This document shows positions 7,764 through 15,901 of a stretch of 64,000 nt of DNA, one piece after another. Below the pieces are notes generated by a model. It saw only the letters and a program-made list of their open reading frames with translations, did no database searches and was not told where the DNA came from. The DNA is taken from contig LOEZ01000080.1 of NCBI GenBank assembly GCA_001516055.1, forward strand, positions 1 through 64,000. The letters are read 5' to 3'. The position numbers and the translations under genes are program-made. This DNA comes from Gracilibacter sp. BRH_c7a (GTDB taxonomy: Bacteria; Bacillota; Desulfitobacteriia; Desulfitobacteriales; Syntrophobotulaceae). Position 1 is the first letter of the stretch. Each line of letters starts with the position of its first letter.

Positions 7764-8243
7764 ATGCTTAACGCTATTCTTTATACTTTGGCAATAACAA
7801 TGCTTGGACTATCTTACGTGAAAAATAAGTCTAAAACAAAGATGGCTTTGAGAAAAGCCTGGAAGTCTTTCGAAAACATTCTACCGCAATTTCTATCCAT
7901 TTTAATAATTATAGGGATATCTCTGTCCGTACTTAGCACTGAAACCATTTCACTCTTAATCGGAGAGAAATCGGGGTGGATAGGAATTATGACTGCAGCA
8001 GTTATTGGTTCCATAACCTTAATACCGGGCTTTATCGCCTTTCCCCTTACGGCTGCACTCCTTAAGAGCGGAGCAGGGTTAACCCAGATAGCCGTCTTCA
8101 TCTCTACATTGATGATGGTGGGATTGGTCACCTTACCCTTGGAAGTAAAATATTTTGGTCGCAAGGTTGCCCTGCTGAGGAACTCTTTGGCTTTTGCCTT
8201 TTCATTCTTGGTAGCCTTTGTTATTGGGGGGGTATTGAGATGA
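7764..8243 (+). CDS. Half-size permease (COG0701-like), N-terminal half
   Basis: Integral membrane protein of 160 residues with four or five helices. The segment around residues 85-140, with LIPGFIAFPLTAALLK and LMMVGLVTLPLEVKYFG, matches the small clostridial permeases annotated COG0701/DUF318. The partner half is encoded next and overlaps by ATGA, so the two probably assemble as one transporter. Start taken at the ATG at 7764, where similar proteins begin; the ribosome site is weak, and a longer start at 7716 would fall inside the inverted repeat. Substrate unknown; the neighbouring metal-cofactor genes suggest a metal, sulfur or oxyanion compound (inference). Confidence 0.72.
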   Translation: MLNAILYTLAITMLGLSYVKNKSKTKMALRKAWKSFENILPQFLSILIIIGISLSVLSTETISLLIGEKSGWIGIMTAAVIGSITLIPGFIAFPLTAALLKSGAGLTQIAVFISTLMMVGLVTLPLEVKYFGRKVALLRNSLAFAFSFLVAFVIGGVLR

Positions 8244-8779
8244 AAGATTTATTTATTAGATACAGATTTTTTCTTTTGTTGGTTGTGGTGAATATATTTT
8301 TGCTATTTCTAAAGCCTGACCTTGGTACCAAATCGATAAGTATTACTTGGAGTAACCTTGTGGGGATGCTTACAATACTTCCGCCTATATTTATCTTTCT
8401 AGGACTTTTAGATGTATGGGTTGAGCGAGAAACTATGATTAAGATTATGGGTGAAAATTCGGGAATATTGGGAGTATTTATTGCCTATTTCCTGGGCTCA
8501 GCTGCAGTTGGGCCCTTATATGCCGCCTTCCCTGTAGCGGGAGTGCTATTGAAGAAAGGTTGTAAGTTCTCTAATGTATTGATTTTTATGGGAGCTTGGT
8601 CTACGACAAAGATCCCATTACTACTTTTCGAGGCCTCATCGATGGGGACAGATTTTATGCTCCTAAGGTTTGCCTTAAACATACCAGGAATAGCTTTGAT
8701 AGCTTATTTTACAGCGAAGATGCTCAGTCCAAAGGAAAGAGCAGTAATCTATCAGAATGCAGAACAGAATGTATCATGA
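8240..8779 (+). CDS. Half-size permease (COG0701-like), C-terminal half
   Basis: Integral membrane protein of 179 residues. It carries ILPPIFIFLGLLDVWVERET, a GSAAVGPLYAAFPVAGVLL helix and GAWSTTKIPLLLFEA, all typical of the second half of COG0701-type permeases. Its ATG overlaps the stop of the preceding gene by four bases, so the halves are co-translated. Full-length relatives are single proteins of about 300-350 residues, so here the permease is encoded in two pieces without any sign of damage; such split pairs are familiar in Clostridia. Confidence 0.75.
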   Translation: MKDLFIRYRFFLLLVVVNIFLLFLKPDLGTKSISITWSNLVGMLTILPPIFIFLGLLDVWVERETMIKIMGENSGILGVFIAYFLGSAAVGPLYAAFPVAGVLLKKGCKFSNVLIFMGAWSTTKIPLLLFEASSMGTDFMLLRFALNIPGIALIAYFTAKMLSPKERAVIYQNAEQNVS

Positions 8780-8822
8780 ATAATTATTCTTGCTCATAAT
8801 TGCATAATCATCAAGAATAAGA

Positions 8823-8858
8823 AGATATCTCAAATATTAGTTTTGAGGTATTTTTTTG
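8823..8858 (+). terminator. Intrinsic terminator after the permease pair
   Basis: ATATCTCAAA and TTTTGAGGTAT pair around TATTAG and run into TTTTTTTG, about 45 bases after the stop. Confidence 0.82.
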
Positions 8859-8890
8859 TTTTACCCGAAAAGAAGTCCCTACTTTATGGT

Positions 8891-8948
8891 TAATGGCATT
8901 TGACAAAAACCTGTGAAATTATTATAATATAATTAGCATATGCCATTA
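8891..8948 (+). promoter_or_regulatory. Sigma-A promoter flanked by a perfect inverted repeat
   Basis: TTGACA (8900-8905) and TATAAT (8923-8928) are 17 bases apart, a near-consensus promoter. TAATGGCAT (8891-8899) and ATGCCATTA (8940-8948) are perfect inverted repeats abutting the -35 box and covering the start-site region. This layout suits a repressor that binds both sides. It controls the Mrp-NifX-MinD gene string. Confidence 0.8.
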
Positions 8949-8970
8949 AGCTAAAAGGAGGAAATAAGAT

Positions 8971-9795
8971 TTGACCAGTTGCAACGCGTGTCCAACCAAA
9001 GAGGATTGTTCTTCTTCTAAAGAGGAGTGTTTGATTGAAAACAATCCTTTCAATGAAGTGAAAAAAGTCATCGGAGTTATGAGTGGAAAAGGGGGAGTGG
9101 GAAAATCAACAATCTCTGCATTGCTTGCTAAGTCATTAAGAGATCAAGGGCATAAAGTTGGAATATTAGATGCAGATATTACAGGCCCCAGTATCCCCAG
9201 ACTTTTAAAAGTGAGAGATAAGAAAGTAGAAAGCAATGAATACGGGTTACTCCCTGTCCAATCAGAAGAGGGCATCTTAGTCATGTCTCTTAATCTTCTC
9301 ATGAAAGATGAGGAACAGCCGGTTATTTGGAGAGGGCCTATGATATCCAATACAGTTAAACAATTCTGGACTGAAGTGTATTGGGGAGAACTAGACTATC
9401 TGATTATCGATATGCCGCCAGGAACAGGAGACGTAGCCCTCACTGTCATGCAGACTATCCCCATCAACGGCATGATTATGGTAACTACCCCTCAAGATAT
9501 GGTATCTATGATTGTGGCCAAAACAATTAATATGACGAAGACTATGAAAATTCCTATCTTGGGCATTATTGAAAATATGAGTTATATCAAGTGCCCAACC
9601 TGTGCAGATAGGATCAGTATATTCGAGAACAGCAATCAAGCTGATTATTTGAAAAGGATGAACCTTCAGCTTTTGACAGAGTTGCCTATGTGCAGAGAGA
9701 TTGCTGCTTTAGCTGGAGAGAAGGATCGAGACGATCTCGAAGCTATCCAAATGATTTCTGAGGCGGTGTTGCGCATCAAAGAGATAGTAAAATGA
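8971..9795 (+). CDS. Mrp/NBP35-family P-loop ATPase
   Basis: Cytosolic ATPase of the ApbC/Mrp type, which carries and hands over iron-sulfur clusters. The deviant Walker A VMSGKGGVGKSTISA is near residue 37, the switch region DMPPGTGDVALT near 148, and a C-terminal CxxC (KCPTC) near 208 is the cluster-binding pair. The N-terminus MTSCNACPTKEDC adds cysteines in the manner of eukaryotic NBP35. Starts with TTG at 8971, supported by AGGAGG nine bases upstream. First gene after a strong promoter flanked by an inverted repeat, followed by NifX-like and ferredoxin-MinD genes. 274 residues, normal. Confidence 0.92.
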   Translation: MTSCNACPTKEDCSSSKEECLIENNPFNEVKKVIGVMSGKGGVGKSTISALLAKSLRDQGHKVGILDADITGPSIPRLLKVRDKKVESNEYGLLPVQSEEGILVMSLNLLMKDEEQPVIWRGPMISNTVKQFWTEVYWGELDYLIIDMPPGTGDVALTVMQTIPINGMIMVTTPQDMVSMIVAKTINMTKTMKIPILGIIENMSYIKCPTCADRISIFENSNQADYLKRMNLQLLTELPMCREIAALAGEKDRDDLEAIQMISEAVLRIKEIVK

Positions 9796-9870
9796 TAAGT
9801 GTCCTAATGGAAGTTTGAGACTAAAGAGTATTAGCTTCTCAATAAAAAATTGATATAAGGAGGCAATAGC

Positions 9871-10242
9871 ATGAAGATAGCACTAACTTGTACGGGCAAA
9901 GAGATGAATGACAATCTTGATTTACGGTTTGGAAGGTGCAGCTACTTTATAATCTTTGATAGCGAAAAAGGAGTAAGTTACACGCTGGAAAACAAAGGCC
10001 AATCTTCAGGAGGAGGTGCCGGGATAGCTGCTGCGCAACAAATAATAGATGAAGAGGTGGAAGTTGTGATTAGCGGCAGTATGGGTCCCAATGCATACAA
10101 TTTAATGATGAGTTCGGGTATAAAAGTTTATGCCTCGAAAGAATTACCCTGTGCACAAGTTCTGGAATCGTTTAATAAAGGAGAACTTGAGGAGATCACC
10201 CAAGCAGGCCCTTCTCATATGGGGATGGGCTCAGGAAAGTAA
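9871..10242 (+). CDS. NifX/NifB-type cofactor-binding protein (dinitrogenase FeMo-cofactor family)
   Basis: Small cytosolic protein of the PF02579 family, whose members carry Mo/Fe- or Mo/Cu-sulfur cofactors (NifX, the NifB C-terminus, the orange protein ORP). The fold pattern is clear: MKIALTCTGKEMNDNLDLRF, then GRCSYFIIFD, then a Gly-rich turn GQSSGGGAGIAAAQQI and VEVVISGSMGPNA. Length 123. The C-terminal tail HMGMGSGK is His/Met rich. It sits between the Mrp ATPase and the first ferredoxin-MinD gene and has its own AAGGAGG. Confidence 0.9.
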   Translation: MKIALTCTGKEMNDNLDLRFGRCSYFIIFDSEKGVSYTLENKGQSSGGGAGIAAAQQIIDEEVEVVISGSMGPNAYNLMMSSGIKVYASKELPCAQVLESFNKGELEEITQAGPSHMGMGSGK

Positions 10243-10252
10243 GGTGAGGGCA

Positions 10253-11086
10253 TTGAATATTGCAATATTAAGTGGCAAAGGGGGTACCGGTAAAACCACG
10301 GTGGCCACCAATTTGGCCGAAATTCTCCAAGCCAATTATATCGATTGTGATGTAGAAGAGCCGAACGGATACATCTTTTTAAAGCCTGAAAATATCATGA
10401 ATGTAGCGGTAGAAGTGGAATGTCCTGACATCAATATGGAGAAGTGCATCTTATGCGGCGAGTGTACCAAAACATGTCAGTTTAATGCTTTATTTAATAC
10501 GAAAAAAGACATACTTGTATTTGAAAAGATGTGCCATAGTTGTAAAGCCTGTTCCATCGTCTGCAAAACTAAGGCTATCACTTTCAAACCAAGAAAAGTA
10601 GGGGTAATAGAAAAAGGAGAAAAACAGGGGCTGATATGTATGCGGGGAGTACTAGATATCGGTGAAGCTATGGCGGTTCCCGTAATAAAAAAACTATTAA
10701 GACATACTCCAGTTGGATTAAATCTTCTGGATTGTTCACCGGGCACATCCTGTAATGCAGTTAGTACTTTACGTCATGCCCAGGGAGCCCTTCTTGTTAC
10801 CGAACCCTCGGCTTTCGGTCTGCATGACTTAAGAATGGCCATCTGTTTAGTCCGTAAGTTCGACCTGCCTTTCGGAGTAATCATAAATAAATGGGATGAG
10901 AAGAACGGCGAGTTTCTGGAAAGGTATTTAGATGGAGAAGGCATCAAAATTTTGGGATATATCCCCTATAAACGAGAAGCCGCTGAAGTATATTCCAGGG
11001 GGGAAATGGTGCGGACGATACCAGCCTATCAGCAAGCTTTCGATAGGATAGCTAGCAGCTGCGGGGAGGTGTTCCAATGGAACTAA
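10253..11086 (+). CDS. MinD-superfamily ATPase with inserted ferredoxin domain (copy 1)
   Basis: ATPase with a [4Fe-4S] ferredoxin module inserted after the first strand-helix unit. Walker A is LSGKGGTGKTTVATNLAE at residues 5-22; the cluster motifs CILCGECTKTCQF and CHSCKACSIVCKTKAI lie at about 65-105. I start it at TTG 10253 (MNIAILSGKGG) because family members begin this way and AAGGTGAGGG precedes it; GTG at 10244 is an alternative. Its stop overlaps the start of copy 2. In sulfate reducers such ATPase pairs form a complex with the orange protein. Probable role: ATP- and electron-dependent assembly of a metal-sulfur cofactor (inference). Confidence 0.9.
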   Translation: MNIAILSGKGGTGKTTVATNLAEILQANYIDCDVEEPNGYIFLKPENIMNVAVEVECPDINMEKCILCGECTKTCQFNALFNTKKDILVFEKMCHSCKACSIVCKTKAITFKPRKVGVIEKGEKQGLICMRGVLDIGEAMAVPVIKKLLRHTPVGLNLLDCSPGTSCNAVSTLRHAQGALLVTEPSAFGLHDLRMAICLVRKFDLPFGVIINKWDEKNGEFLERYLDGEGIKILGYIPYKREAAEVYSRGEMVRTIPAYQQAFDRIASSCGEVFQWN

Positions 11087-11928
11087 CCGTTATTAGTGGT
11101 AAAGGGGGAACAGGAAAAACCAGTATAGCTGTCGCCATAGCTGAATTGGAACGAAACACGGTGAAAGTGGATTGCGATGTAGATGCGCCTAACTTCTATC
11201 TATACTATGACGGAAATGACGCAAGCTGTGAGGACTTTTCTGGAGGCAAGAAAGTTGTGGTAGACGAAGAATTGTGCATCAGCTGCGGTCTTTGCCAGGA
11301 TGCTTGTCAATTTTCAGCTATCGAAAACGGGCTCGTGGACTTTCTGAACTGTGAAGGCTGTGGAGCCTGTGTTCTAGTTTGTCCTACCCAAGCAGCGTCC
11401 CTGAAGGAAGAGAAAACAGCTGACATCTTTGTCACGGATACGGGCAAAGGAATCCTATCCAGAGCAGAGGTAGAGATAGGAAGCGAAGGCTCAGGTAAAC
11501 TAATCACTATATTACGTAAAGCAGCAAAGCCATACACAGACGGAAAGATTACGGTTAGTGATGGTTCTCCAGGGATAGGTTGCCCGGTTATATCCTCTAT
11601 CACAGGCACTGACGCTGTTTTGATTGTGACTGAGCCTACCCAATCAGGGATGGAGGATTTAGGGAGAGTGGTTACCCTATGTAGACAATTTAAAATATTG
11701 ATTTTTGTTTGTATTAATAAAGTAGACATTAACAAGCAGATATCAACGGAGATTGAAGAGTATTGCCTGGAAAAAAATCTCTTGCTGGCTGGAAGAATAC
11801 CTTATGATGATACAGTCTTACGTTCCATAAATGAACTAAAGCCTATAATCTTCTATAGTGAAAGTCCAGCTAATGAAGCTATAAGGCAAATGTGGAAGAC
11901 CATTAAAAAAGAAATCTTTAAAGATTAA
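11077..11928 (+). CDS. MinD-superfamily ATPase with inserted ferredoxin domain (copy 2)
   Basis: Paralog of the preceding gene. Walker A ISGKGGTGKTSIAVAIAE is at residues 6-23, ferredoxin motifs CISCGLCQDACQF and CEGCGACVLVCPTQAA at about 68-107, and the switch-like SDGSPGIGCPVIS near 165. Overlaps copy 1 by 10 bases, so the two are translated together and probably act as a heterodimer, as such pairs do in ORP-type loci. Length 283. Followed after 17 bases by a second NifX-type protein. Confidence 0.9.
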   Translation: MELTVISGKGGTGKTSIAVAIAELERNTVKVDCDVDAPNFYLYYDGNDASCEDFSGGKKVVVDEELCISCGLCQDACQFSAIENGLVDFLNCEGCGACVLVCPTQAASLKEEKTADIFVTDTGKGILSRAEVEIGSEGSGKLITILRKAAKPYTDGKITVSDGSPGIGCPVISSITGTDAVLIVTEPTQSGMEDLGRVVTLCRQFKILIFVCINKVDINKQISTEIEEYCLEKNLLLAGRIPYDDTVLRSINELKPIIFYSESPANEAIRQMWKTIKKEIFKD

Positions 11929-11945
11929 AAAGGAGAGAGTTTATT

Positions 11946-12296
11946 ATGAAAGTTGCTATTGCTACTGATGGAAATAATGTAAGCGCTCATTTTGGGCATT
12001 GTGAAGGATTCTTCTTTTATGCATTAGATGAGAATGGAAATTCTCAGAAAAGTTTTACCCCTAATCCCGGTCATCGTCCCGGCTTCTTACCCATGTTTCT
12101 TAAAGAAAATGATATAAATGTAATAATCGCGGGTGGAATGGGAGGAGCTGCCCAAAGTATGTTTATGGATAATGACATAGAAGTATTTGTGGGAATTCAA
12201 GGGGATTGTGATGCTGCAATTCAAGAATACATGAGTGGAAGAATGAAATCATCCGGGTCTGTCTGCCAGGATCATCAACATGAGGGAAGCTGCTGA
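11946..12296 (+). CDS. NifX/NifB-type cofactor-binding protein (second copy)
   Basis: Same PF02579 family as the gene at 9871. MKVAIATDGNNVSAHFGHCE is the typical N-terminus with HFGxC; IIAGGMGGAAQSMF is the Gly-rich turn. The C-terminal tail, with SSGSVCQDHQHEGSC, carries Cys and His residues that could hold a metal. 116 residues, good AGGAGAG ribosome site. Having two different NifX proteins with two ATPases suggests each ATPase may have its own cargo protein. Confidence 0.9.
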   Translation: MKVAIATDGNNVSAHFGHCEGFFFYALDENGNSQKSFTPNPGHRPGFLPMFLKENDINVIIAGGMGGAAQSMFMDNDIEVFVGIQGDCDAAIQEYMSGRMKSSGSVCQDHQHEGSC

Positions 12297-12332
12297 TGAT
12301 ACGCTTGTATAACTAGAGAAAAAGGAGAGCGA

Positions 12333-12863
12333 ATGGAGATGGGCAAGCGTTTTTTTACAGTTTTATTGTTATTTTGCCTAGTTATTGCCTTAACGTGTAA
12401 CACTGGTTGTGCTATAAACGATGATCCCTCTTTAATTGTTAGGGAATACCTTGAATTGTTAAAAGAAGGAGATTCTCAAAAAGCAGCACTTTATACGGAA
12501 AATGGAGAAGTTTTTTCTGATAAGGTGCCTAATCCAAAACTTCTTAATTGGGTTCTCGCTGAAAGTGTACTTAAAAGACCATTTAACTATCTGCATAAGG
12601 AAAAAGAAGCATTAGTCCGATTTCAAATAATTGTTCCAGATATTAGTAACTATAATTATCTTTATGCTTCTAAAAGTAGTAAAGATTCCCAACCAACTTG
12701 GGACAATCTAGAGTTAATAAACAAAATAGATAAAGACGATATGCCTTACAAGAAAATTTCAGCAGAAATCAGACTAGTTAAAAGTGAAGGAGTATGGAAA
12801 ATATCAGAGGAAAGCCCTTTCTACAAGCAAATTCTGAGCAACATTCAAGGATTGAATATTTGA
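12333..12863 (+). CDS. Hypothetical lipoprotein
   Basis: 176 residues. The N-terminus RFFTVLLLFCLVIALTCNTG followed by Cys is a lipoprotein signal. The mature part begins with a helix (SLIVREYLELLKEGDSQKAA) and ends with VKSEGVWKISEES, the layout of DUF4878/NTF2-like lipoproteins that start with a short helix and end in an -xGxWKIxxx- strand. No catalytic residues seen. Preceded by AAGGAGAG and part of the MinD/NifX gene string; its end overlaps the next promoter. May be the surface component of the same metal system (inference). Confidence 0.7.
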   Translation: MEMGKRFFTVLLLFCLVIALTCNTGCAINDDPSLIVREYLELLKEGDSQKAALYTENGEVFSDKVPNPKLLNWVLAESVLKRPFNYLHKEKEALVRFQIIVPDISNYNYLYASKSSKDSQPTWDNLELINKIDKDDMPYKKISAEIRLVKSEGVWKISEESPFYKQILSNIQGLNI

Positions 12864-12910
12864 CATATGCCCAAAACAAATATATAATCATAGTGTATAA
12901 TGGGTATATG
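12860..12910 (+). promoter_or_regulatory. Sigma-A promoter with imperfect inverted repeat
   Basis: TTGACA (12860-12865) and TATAAT (12883-12888) are 17 bases apart. CATATGCCCA (12864-12873) and TGGGTATATG (12901-12910) are inverted repeats with one mismatch, resembling the arms at 8891-8948. It drives the DUF5320-like gene and possibly the DUF134 regulators. Confidence 0.72.
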
Positions 12911-12935
12911 ACCAAAATAAAAGGAGGTGTTAATT

Positions 12936-13154
12936 ATGCCAGGTAGAGATGGTACTGGACCGATGGGGCAAGGTAGCATGAGTGGCAGAGGTATGGGTCT
13001 GTGTAATCCAAACTCAACAAGCCGGAATATTAACCGTAATGGAAGAGGTATGGGCTTAGGATGCCGAAGAGGTTCGGGAAGAGGATTTTTTAGGATGGGT
13101 TATGACTTAATCAACCAAAGACTGTCACCTATCCAAGAGAAGAAGAAAGAATAA
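12936..13154 (+). CDS. DUF5320-like small Gly/Met/Arg-rich protein
   Basis: 72 residues beginning MPGRDGTGPMGQGSMSGRGM, the hallmark N-terminus of DUF5320 proteins (MPxxDxTGPxGxGPxTGRGxG). These small proteins are regularly found beside NifX, MinD-ferredoxin and DUF134 genes in anaerobes; their function is unknown. ATG at 12936 lies 6 bases after AAGGAGGTG. Followed by a terminator, so it may be expressed separately from the DUF134 genes. Confidence 0.85.
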   Translation: MPGRDGTGPMGQGSMSGRGMGLCNPNSTSRNINRNGRGMGLGCRRGSGRGFFRMGYDLINQRLSPIQEKKKE

Positions 13155-13187
13155 TTCTTTAGACGCAGAAAGGATTGAAGTGTTTTT

Positions 13188-13217
13188 GGAGTGAAAAAGT
13201 TTTCACTCCTTTTCTGT
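13188..13217 (+). terminator. Intrinsic terminator after the DUF5320-like gene
   Basis: GGAGTGAAA and TTTCACTCC pair around AAGT and lead into TTTTC. Confidence 0.82.
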
Positions 13218-13257
13218 GATATAATTATTTGTATAATATATTTAAGCAGGTGATATT

Positions 13258-13611
13258 ATGCCTAGACCTGTTAAAAGACGTTTAGTATGTGATCTCCCCA
13301 GTCATGCAATTTATGGACCTCTAAAACACATTTCCATGAACGAAGATATGATAGTTATGTCGATTGAAGAATTTGAAACTATCCGTTTAATTGACTTTGA
13401 AGGATTGGATCAAGAACAATGTGCAGAAAATATGGAAGTAGCTCGATCAACAGTACAAAGGATTTATAATGATGCTAGGAAGAAGATCGCGGAAAGCCTG
13501 GTTAATGGTAAGACATTAAGGATAGAAGGCGGGAACTATAAGATTTGTTCGGGCGATTTCAGAAATGAACGGTGCGGTAAATGTCGAAGACATCAACACG
13601 GAAAAGAATGA
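13258..13611 (+). CDS. DUF134 (UPF0251) HTH regulator, copy 1
   Basis: 117-residue predicted DNA-binding protein. It opens MPRPVKRRLVCDLPSHAIYG, the family signature, followed by EEFETIRLIDFEGLDQEQC, a sigma-70-region-4-like helix-turn-helix VARSTVQRIYNDARKKIAES and a Cys/His-rich tail CSGDFRNERCGKCRRHQH that could bind metal or a cluster. Such genes accompany NifX/MinD clusters. It is a good candidate for the protein that binds the inverted repeats of this region (inference). Confidence 0.88.
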   Translation: MPRPVKRRLVCDLPSHAIYGPLKHISMNEDMIVMSIEEFETIRLIDFEGLDQEQCAENMEVARSTVQRIYNDARKKIAESLVNGKTLRIEGGNYKICSGDFRNERCGKCRRHQHGKE

Positions 13612-13706
13612 AAGCTAGAAAGAACCACACAATTAAGGATATGGATTATATGAACAAACCAAGAAAGGTCTGACCCGATGTTGAAAATTAATTGTAAGGA
13701 GAGCGA

Positions 13707-14159
13707 ATGATGCCAAGACCGGTCAAATGGAGAAAAGTTGAGTTCATCCCTGAAAGTAAATACTTTGTTCCCTGTCCGAAAGGAAAATGTGCAAATAATA
13801 AAGAGGTCCAGGATATTCAACTTAAAGTCGAAGAACTTGAAGCTATGAGACTTAAGGATATTGAAGAGCTTCATCAAGAAGAATGTGCAGAAAGAATGAT
13901 GGTCTCCAGACAGACTTTTCAAAACATCATTGATGAAGCAAGAAAAAAAGTTGTCACTGCCTTGATAGAAGGGAAAGCCATATCTGTAGGAGGCGGTCAC
14001 TATACCAAGCATATATGTAAGTTCAGATGCCCTTCCTGTGGGGATAAGAACGAAATGAAATTTGAAGAACGGACTAAAACTTGTAGATGTTGTGGGGCAG
14101 AAGGTTTGGTGTGTAATAAAAACGAATGTTTAGATGAGTGTAAAGATGAGTGTGAATAG
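13707..14159 (+). CDS. DUF134 (UPF0251) HTH regulator with extra zinc-ribbon tail, copy 2
   Basis: 150 residues. Same family as the previous gene (PRPVKWRKVEFIPES, LEELHQEECAERMMVSRQTF), but with a longer C-terminal cysteine-rich extension CKFRCPSCGDKNEMKFE, CRCCGAEGLVC and CLDECKDEC holding more than ten cysteines. That extension suggests metal or iron-sulfur sensing. Two adjacent ATGs (13707, 13710) both suit AGGAGAG; MPRPVK at 13710 is the usual family start. Two divergent copies side by side suggest regulators of different promoters. Confidence 0.86.
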   Translation: MMPRPVKWRKVEFIPESKYFVPCPKGKCANNKEVQDIQLKVEELEAMRLKDIEELHQEECAERMMVSRQTFQNIIDEARKKVVTALIEGKAISVGGGHYTKHICKFRCPSCGDKNEMKFEERTKTCRCCGAEGLVCNKNECLDECKDECE

Positions 14160-14161
14160 CA

Positions 14162-14193
14162 AAGAAGCTACCCTGGGGCAGCTTCTTTTTTTA
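14162..14193 (+). terminator. Intrinsic terminator ending the cluster
   Basis: AAGAAGCTACCC and GGGCAGCTTCTT pair (one mismatch) and run into TTTTTTT directly after the DUF134 copy 2 stop. Confidence 0.85.
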
Positions 14194-14214
14194 TGAGTAT
14201 GAAGATGGATCCTT

Positions 14215-15612
14215 TTATTTATGAACCGATGCAGATTGTAAAAGGTTCAATACCTCAATTACCTCGTCTGAGGTATTTTTAAGTTGTTCAAAAAACCGTT
14301 CAGCTTTTGTCATTTCCCTATTGTTATGGGCGATTACTATCTCACGGGCAAGGTCATGAAGTCTCTTGTGAGGGGATTCCAGCTTTGCAAAATCATCAAA
14401 ACTGCGGAGTATTTGGGATTGAGGACTTTGCAGCCATTGACCCAACCGGCAAGTTTCATGGGTATCCAAGTTGTCCGGATCCATCTCCTCAAATCCTTGA
14501 AATATATTAATAACCCTCCACGTCCAACAAAGGTGATCGGTCTTTGCTATTTCAAGGGCGTCATGTACAGAGAAATCCTGAGTTTGGTTAAGACGCTTGC
14601 TTCTTAAATCCATCAGTTCTTGGCTAATTGTATAAACGCCTTTACCGGCTTCAGTAGTATAGCCTATGGTATCTTGGGCTGAGGCAGCAAGGTCTGAAAT
14701 GTTTTGACTAAACACGGATACCGAATTACTCTGTTCTTCATTACCTACAGCAATTTGACCAATATCCTCAGATATTGTTTGGATACTTTCCGCAATTTGT
14801 TGGATGGAAGTGCCCGTTTCCATCATAATCGTTTTGCCTTCCTGCATAATCTGGGCAACTGTAGAAATATTCTGGGCTGTTAATGTCGATTTTTCATTAA
14901 GAATTTCCATCTTATCAGTAATATCCGCTACGGAGGATTTTGTATGCTCGGCTAACTTCCGAACTTCATCTGCGACCACTGCAAAACCTCTACCCTGTTC
15001 ACCTGCTCTGGCAGCTTCGATAGCAGCATTGAGAGCCAGTAGGTCTGTTTGATCAGCTACTCTAGCAATAAGTCCGACAATTGCTCTGATTTCATCCATA
15101 GAAGCCAAGACTTCATTAACCTGTTTATTTGTTTCGTCAAAAGCAGAGAAAGAGCGATCTACTAAGGCTATAGCCTCTTTAAGTTTGTTTACTCCTTCCG
15201 ACGCGGTGTTTAAAGATTTATCGGCGAATGAAGCAACATTAATGGTAGTAGCTGCTATCTCTTCTGAGGTAGCACTCATTTCCTCGGATTGAGCGGCCAT
15301 ATTATTAACACTATCAGCTTGGTTTTTAATCAATTGCGATAACTCATAAATAGAAGATATGCTGATAATTTTTTCAACTCTAGTGTTTACATCCAGAAGA
15401 GCTTGGTGAGCATTAACTTGATTCTTTTTCACATATTCCCGCAAATTATTGACTAGAGGGTAAAGTTCGCTATCTGAAGAGATATTCAAGTCCAATACTT
15501 GTGTAAGGTTATTGCTTGAAACAGCATTAACTAGTTGCTTTAAATCTCTACTATTGATAGTGATTTTTTCAGGGATATAATCTATTTCGTTTTTTGATTT
15601 AGACCAAAACAA
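14215..15612 (-). CDS. Soluble methyl-accepting chemotaxis protein with C-terminal CZB domain
   Basis: Cytoplasmic chemoreceptor without membrane helices. The signalling hairpin contains [20 protein letters not shown] followed by [19 protein letters not shown], the universal receptor tip. The last ~110 residues are a chemoreceptor zinc-binding (CZB) domain, with [12 protein letters not shown], then ETCRLGQWL and [10 protein letters not shown] supplying the His/Cys zinc ligands; CZB domains sense zinc or hypochlorous acid. I prefer TTG at 15610-15612 (AAAGGTGA 5-6 bases before); GTG at 15621 overlaps the ribosome site. Stands alone on the minus strand. Confidence 0.9.
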   Translation of the reverse strand: MFWSKSKNEIDYIPEKITINSRDLKQLVNAVSSNNLTQVLDLNISSDSELYPLVNNLREYVKKNQVNAHQALLDVNTRVEKIISISSIYELSQLIKNQADSVNNMAAQSEEMSATSEEIAATTINVASFADKSLNTASEGVNKLKEAIALVDRSFSAFDETNKQVNEVLASMDEIRAIVGLIARVADQTDLLALNAAIEAARAGEQGRGFAVVADEVRKLAEHTKSSVADITDKMEILNEKSTLTAQNISTVAQIMQEGKTIMMETGTSIQQIAESIQTISEDIGQIAVGNEEQSNSVSVFSQNISDLAASAQDTIGYTTEAGKGVYTISQELMDLRSKRLNQTQDFSVHDALEIAKTDHLCWTWRVINIFQGFEEMDPDNLDTHETCRLGQWLQSPQSQILRSFDDFAKLESPHKRLHDLAREIVIAHNNREMTKAERFFEQLKNTSDEVIEVLNLLQSASVHK

Positions 15613-15901
15613 AGTATTCACCTTTCTTCATATGTTTTTAGTTCATTAAAAAGAATTTACGGATAATATTCGAAACTAAATGCTAAAATACCTTTTTTCT
15701 GCAAAATTTTTCGGGATTATTGTTTCGGATAAAGCATGATTAGCAAGACATTATCGATTAATATTATCGACAATCTAGGGACTATTCTTTACTAAAATAT
15801 GTTATCTGGGGATAATTTTAATAAACCTGATGAGAATATTTCCGAATCTTATAGTTAAAATATGAAGAGAAAGGGTAAGTACAAGTAAAAGGAGAATGTA
15901 A

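Noticed and set aside
14284-14607. Plus-strand frames inside the chemoreceptor, RND pump, PFOR and other long genes
   Set aside because: Antisense shadows of well-supported genes without ribosome sites or domains.
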